A stretch of DNA of 64,000 bases. Source: Flavobacterium album. Lineage in GTDB: Bacteria; Bacteroidota; Bacteroidia; Flavobacteriales; Flavobacteriaceae. Location: the NCBI RefSeq assembly GCF_003096035.1, contig NZ_CP029186.1, positions 2,059,001 to 2,123,000 of the forward strand, read 5' to 3'. The notes below the pieces were generated by a model. The model was given only the letters and a program-made list of their open reading frames with translations. It did no database searches and was not told the DNA's origin. Position numbers and translations under genes: made by a program. This document shows, in pieces, positions 62,856 through 64,000 of the stretch. Position 1 is the first letter of the stretch. Every line of letters starts with the position of its first letter.

Positions 62856-63323
62856 TTACTTCACCGATAAATAAATAGCCACCTCCGCATTGTTCCAGTC
62901 CATCTTTTCAGGATAAATTTCAAAGTCATAGCCATACGCCCTCTCAATATCCGACTTCCAGATGTCGCGCCAAGCATCGGCAACGCAATCCGGCATTTTA
63001 CCTTTGGCGGTTATAACCTTATACTTCTGTACTGGAATGGTAATGGAGTCAAGCCCCGCAGGCACTTCCGTTCCCGGAGCAACCGGGCAGCCGATGAAGT
63101 AGGAGTAAGGCTCGGTATAGTCGCCGTCATACTCAAAATACACGGCATAGGTAGCACCATTGAGCTTGTTGGGGATTTTGTTTGGTACGAAGCTGCCCAT
63201 GTACTCCTGCCACAACGCACCGCAGTCCTCCATAGCTTTTTCGTTTTTGTTGGTGGTTTTATAGCTTAGTTTAAGACCGATAAGGGTGATGGGGTTGTTA
63301 TTGTGATTTTGATTGATTACCAT
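62856..63323 (-). CDS. GyrI-like / AraC-effector-binding domain protein
   Basis: 155 residues from ATG 63323 (63332 is an alternative, adding three residues). Features: ALWQEYMGSFVPNKIPN, YAVYFEYDGDYTEPYSYFIGCPV, and IPVQKYKVITAKGKMPD, the usual order of the GyrI/effector-binding fold (stand-alone, no HTH). Such proteins bind small hydrophobic ligands or act as gyrase inhibitors/Cyclopropanoid hydrolases; specificity unknown. Overlaps the stop of the upstream gene by seven bases. Confidence 0.8.
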   Translation of the reverse strand: MVINQNHNNNPITLIGLKLSYKTTNKNEKAMEDCGALWQEYMGSFVPNKIPNKLNGATYAVYFEYDGDYTEPYSYFIGCPVAPGTEVPAGLDSITIPVQKYKVITAKGKMPDCVADAWRDIWKSDIERAYGYDFEIYPEKMDWNNAEVAIYLSVK

Positions 63324-63889
63324 ATTTTCCACCAGAATTTTTTTTGCATTGGGCTTTCATCCAAATTATATTGGATGCCTGTTGTTTCTTTAGTATCTAT
63401 ATTTAGAGTGAAGTCAAACCATCCCCAATTGCGGTTATGGTCAGAATACTGTCCCTTAATTATATTGTGTTCAACAGTTGTAATAGTTAGTCCGTCAATA
63501 GAGATTCGGCCTGAAATCCAAAAACTTCCGTCTGGTTCAATTACCGTTATTTCTATATCGTTGTGCAAAATAACACGTCCATCAGGAGTTTGAAATCCAT
63601 TACAATAATTAATATTTAAAAATGATAAAGGGACTTCTTGTTCCGCACTCATTACATAGCCTGCACCACCTGCAATTATCAATACGTTGGATTTGTCAAG
63701 TTCAAAAACAGCACTAAATTGCTTCAATCCTAATTTAAAGTTACCAACCCACTCGTCTCCTCCTGATTTAAAAAATTTGACAATAAAACCTTCTGAGAAA
63801 TCAGAGATATACGTAATCCCATTACTTATGGGGATATACATTGGACCTGTAGCAGGTAAGCTTCTCAAGATTTCATAGGATTTTGCCAT
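63317..63889 (-). CDS. Unknown beta-rich protein
   Basis: 190 residues from ATG 63889 (MAKSYEILRSLPATGPMYIP); an ATG at 63916 lies within the upstream terminator region. Strand-like repeats: ITYISDFSEGFIVKFF, VLIIAGGAGYVMS, GRVILHNDIEITVI, GSFWISGRISIDGLT. It has no signal peptide or known motif. Translationally coupled to the GyrI-like gene. Confidence 0.6.
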   Translation of the reverse strand: MAKSYEILRSLPATGPMYIPISNGITYISDFSEGFIVKFFKSGGDEWVGNFKLGLKQFSAVFELDKSNVLIIAGGAGYVMSAEQEVPLSFLNINYCNGFQTPDGRVILHNDIEITVIEPDGSFWISGRISIDGLTITTVEHNIIKGQYSDHNRNWGWFDFTLNIDTKETTGIQYNLDESPMQKKFWWKIW

Positions 63890-63913
63890 TAGCCAAAAGT
63901 AAAAATAAAAGCA

Positions 63914-63938
63914 CAAAAAAACCGCCCTTCCGGACGGT
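63914..63938 (-). terminator. Terminator of the gene entering from the right
   Basis: Minus-strand stem ACCGTCC / GGGCGGT (one wobble pair) around GGAA, then a run of seven T. Confidence 0.7.
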
Positions 63939-63943
63939 CTCTC

Positions 63944-64000
63944 TTAATATCTTCTCATCTGCACCTGCGGACCTTTCTTCATTTGGTCTTTCATCATTTT
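63944..64000 (-). CDS. C-terminal end of an unidentified gene
   Basis: Only about 18 codons are visible, reading MMKDQMKKGPQVQMRRY then TAA (63944-63946) on the minus strand, followed by a terminator. Too little to identify the product; the rest lies beyond the window. Confidence 0.5.
   Translation of the reverse strand, partial: KMMKDQMKKGPQVQMRRY

Noticed and set aside
1..64000. Search for tRNA, rRNA, integrase, transposase or prophage genes
   Set aside because: None was recognised on either strand, so no mobile element beyond small repeats is claimed.

Overview
The window looks like chromosomal DNA of a flavobacterium (Bacteroidota, Flavobacteriaceae). Six proteins end in a type IX secretion (T9SS) type A sorting domain. 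Several genes have the Bacteroidota -33/-7 promoter pattern (TTG, about 19 bases, TAnnTTTG) instead of a sigma-70 promoter. SecA is about 1,120 residues with no terminal zinc motif, the GAPDH is the long 482-residue form, and DUF4476 and FEKKY-like proteins are present. No rRNA, tRNA, CRISPR array, integrase or complete insertion sequence was seen.

Layout. 0-3.8 kb: end of an envelope-chaperone operon (three parvulin/SurA-type proteins), then a MoxR ATPase. 4.2-7.1 kb: a membrane protein and aconitase. 7.2-11.1 kb: an AT-rich three-gene cassette (radical SAM protein, ParB-like protein with a HEPN-type C-terminus, small unknown protein). 11.5-12.9 kb: GAPDH. 13.4-19.2 kb: two tandem paralogous T9SS surface proteins. 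19.3-24.3 kb: acetyltransferase, hydrolase, a frameshifted secreted protein, three tiny two-helix membrane proteins, an ABC-F ATPase and a FEKKY-like protein. 24.4-26.6 kb: a 20-codon ORF between twin hairpins, then an ECF-type sigma factor with an unusual membrane-bound TonB-plug partner. 26.8-33 kb: DUF6929-like protein, PPK2, small proteins, MATE exporter and MeaB. 33.2-36.9 kb: a second AT-rich island holding one giant gene (LRR, Roc GTPase, COR-like, TIR), the best immune-system candidate here. 37-41.2 kb: Rrf2 regulator with NAD(P)-binding oxidoreductase, then AEC and MFS transporters and DoxX. 41.2-49.5 kb: a T9SS beta-propeller protein, GlcD-type oxidase, DUF4476 protein, Na+/H+ antiporter, ABC ATPase, cobalamin adenosyltransferase and DUF2795 protein. 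49.6-53 kb: secA. 53.2-60.5 kb: a surface/redox block (CotH-LTD protein, cupredoxin, FG-GAP/UnbV protein, two diheme cytochrome lipoproteins, one frameshifted). 60.7-64 kb: thioesterase, RmuC, GyrI-like protein and unknowns.

How they work together. Sec export (SecA), periplasmic folding (SurA-type proteins) and T9SS cargo form one theme: envelope and surface protein traffic. MeaB and PduO-type adenosyltransferase both serve adenosylcobalamin enzymes, although no mutase gene is in the window. The two AT-rich islands (7.2-11.1 and 33.2-36.9 kb) interrupt otherwise housekeeping DNA and carry nucleic-acid-targeting or NLR-like domains. Each lies next to a copy of the same dispersed, structured repeat. 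Two genes are broken by apparent single-base losses in short homopolymers, which could be real mutations or assembly errors. Many intergenic gaps hold paired inverted repeats of several families.
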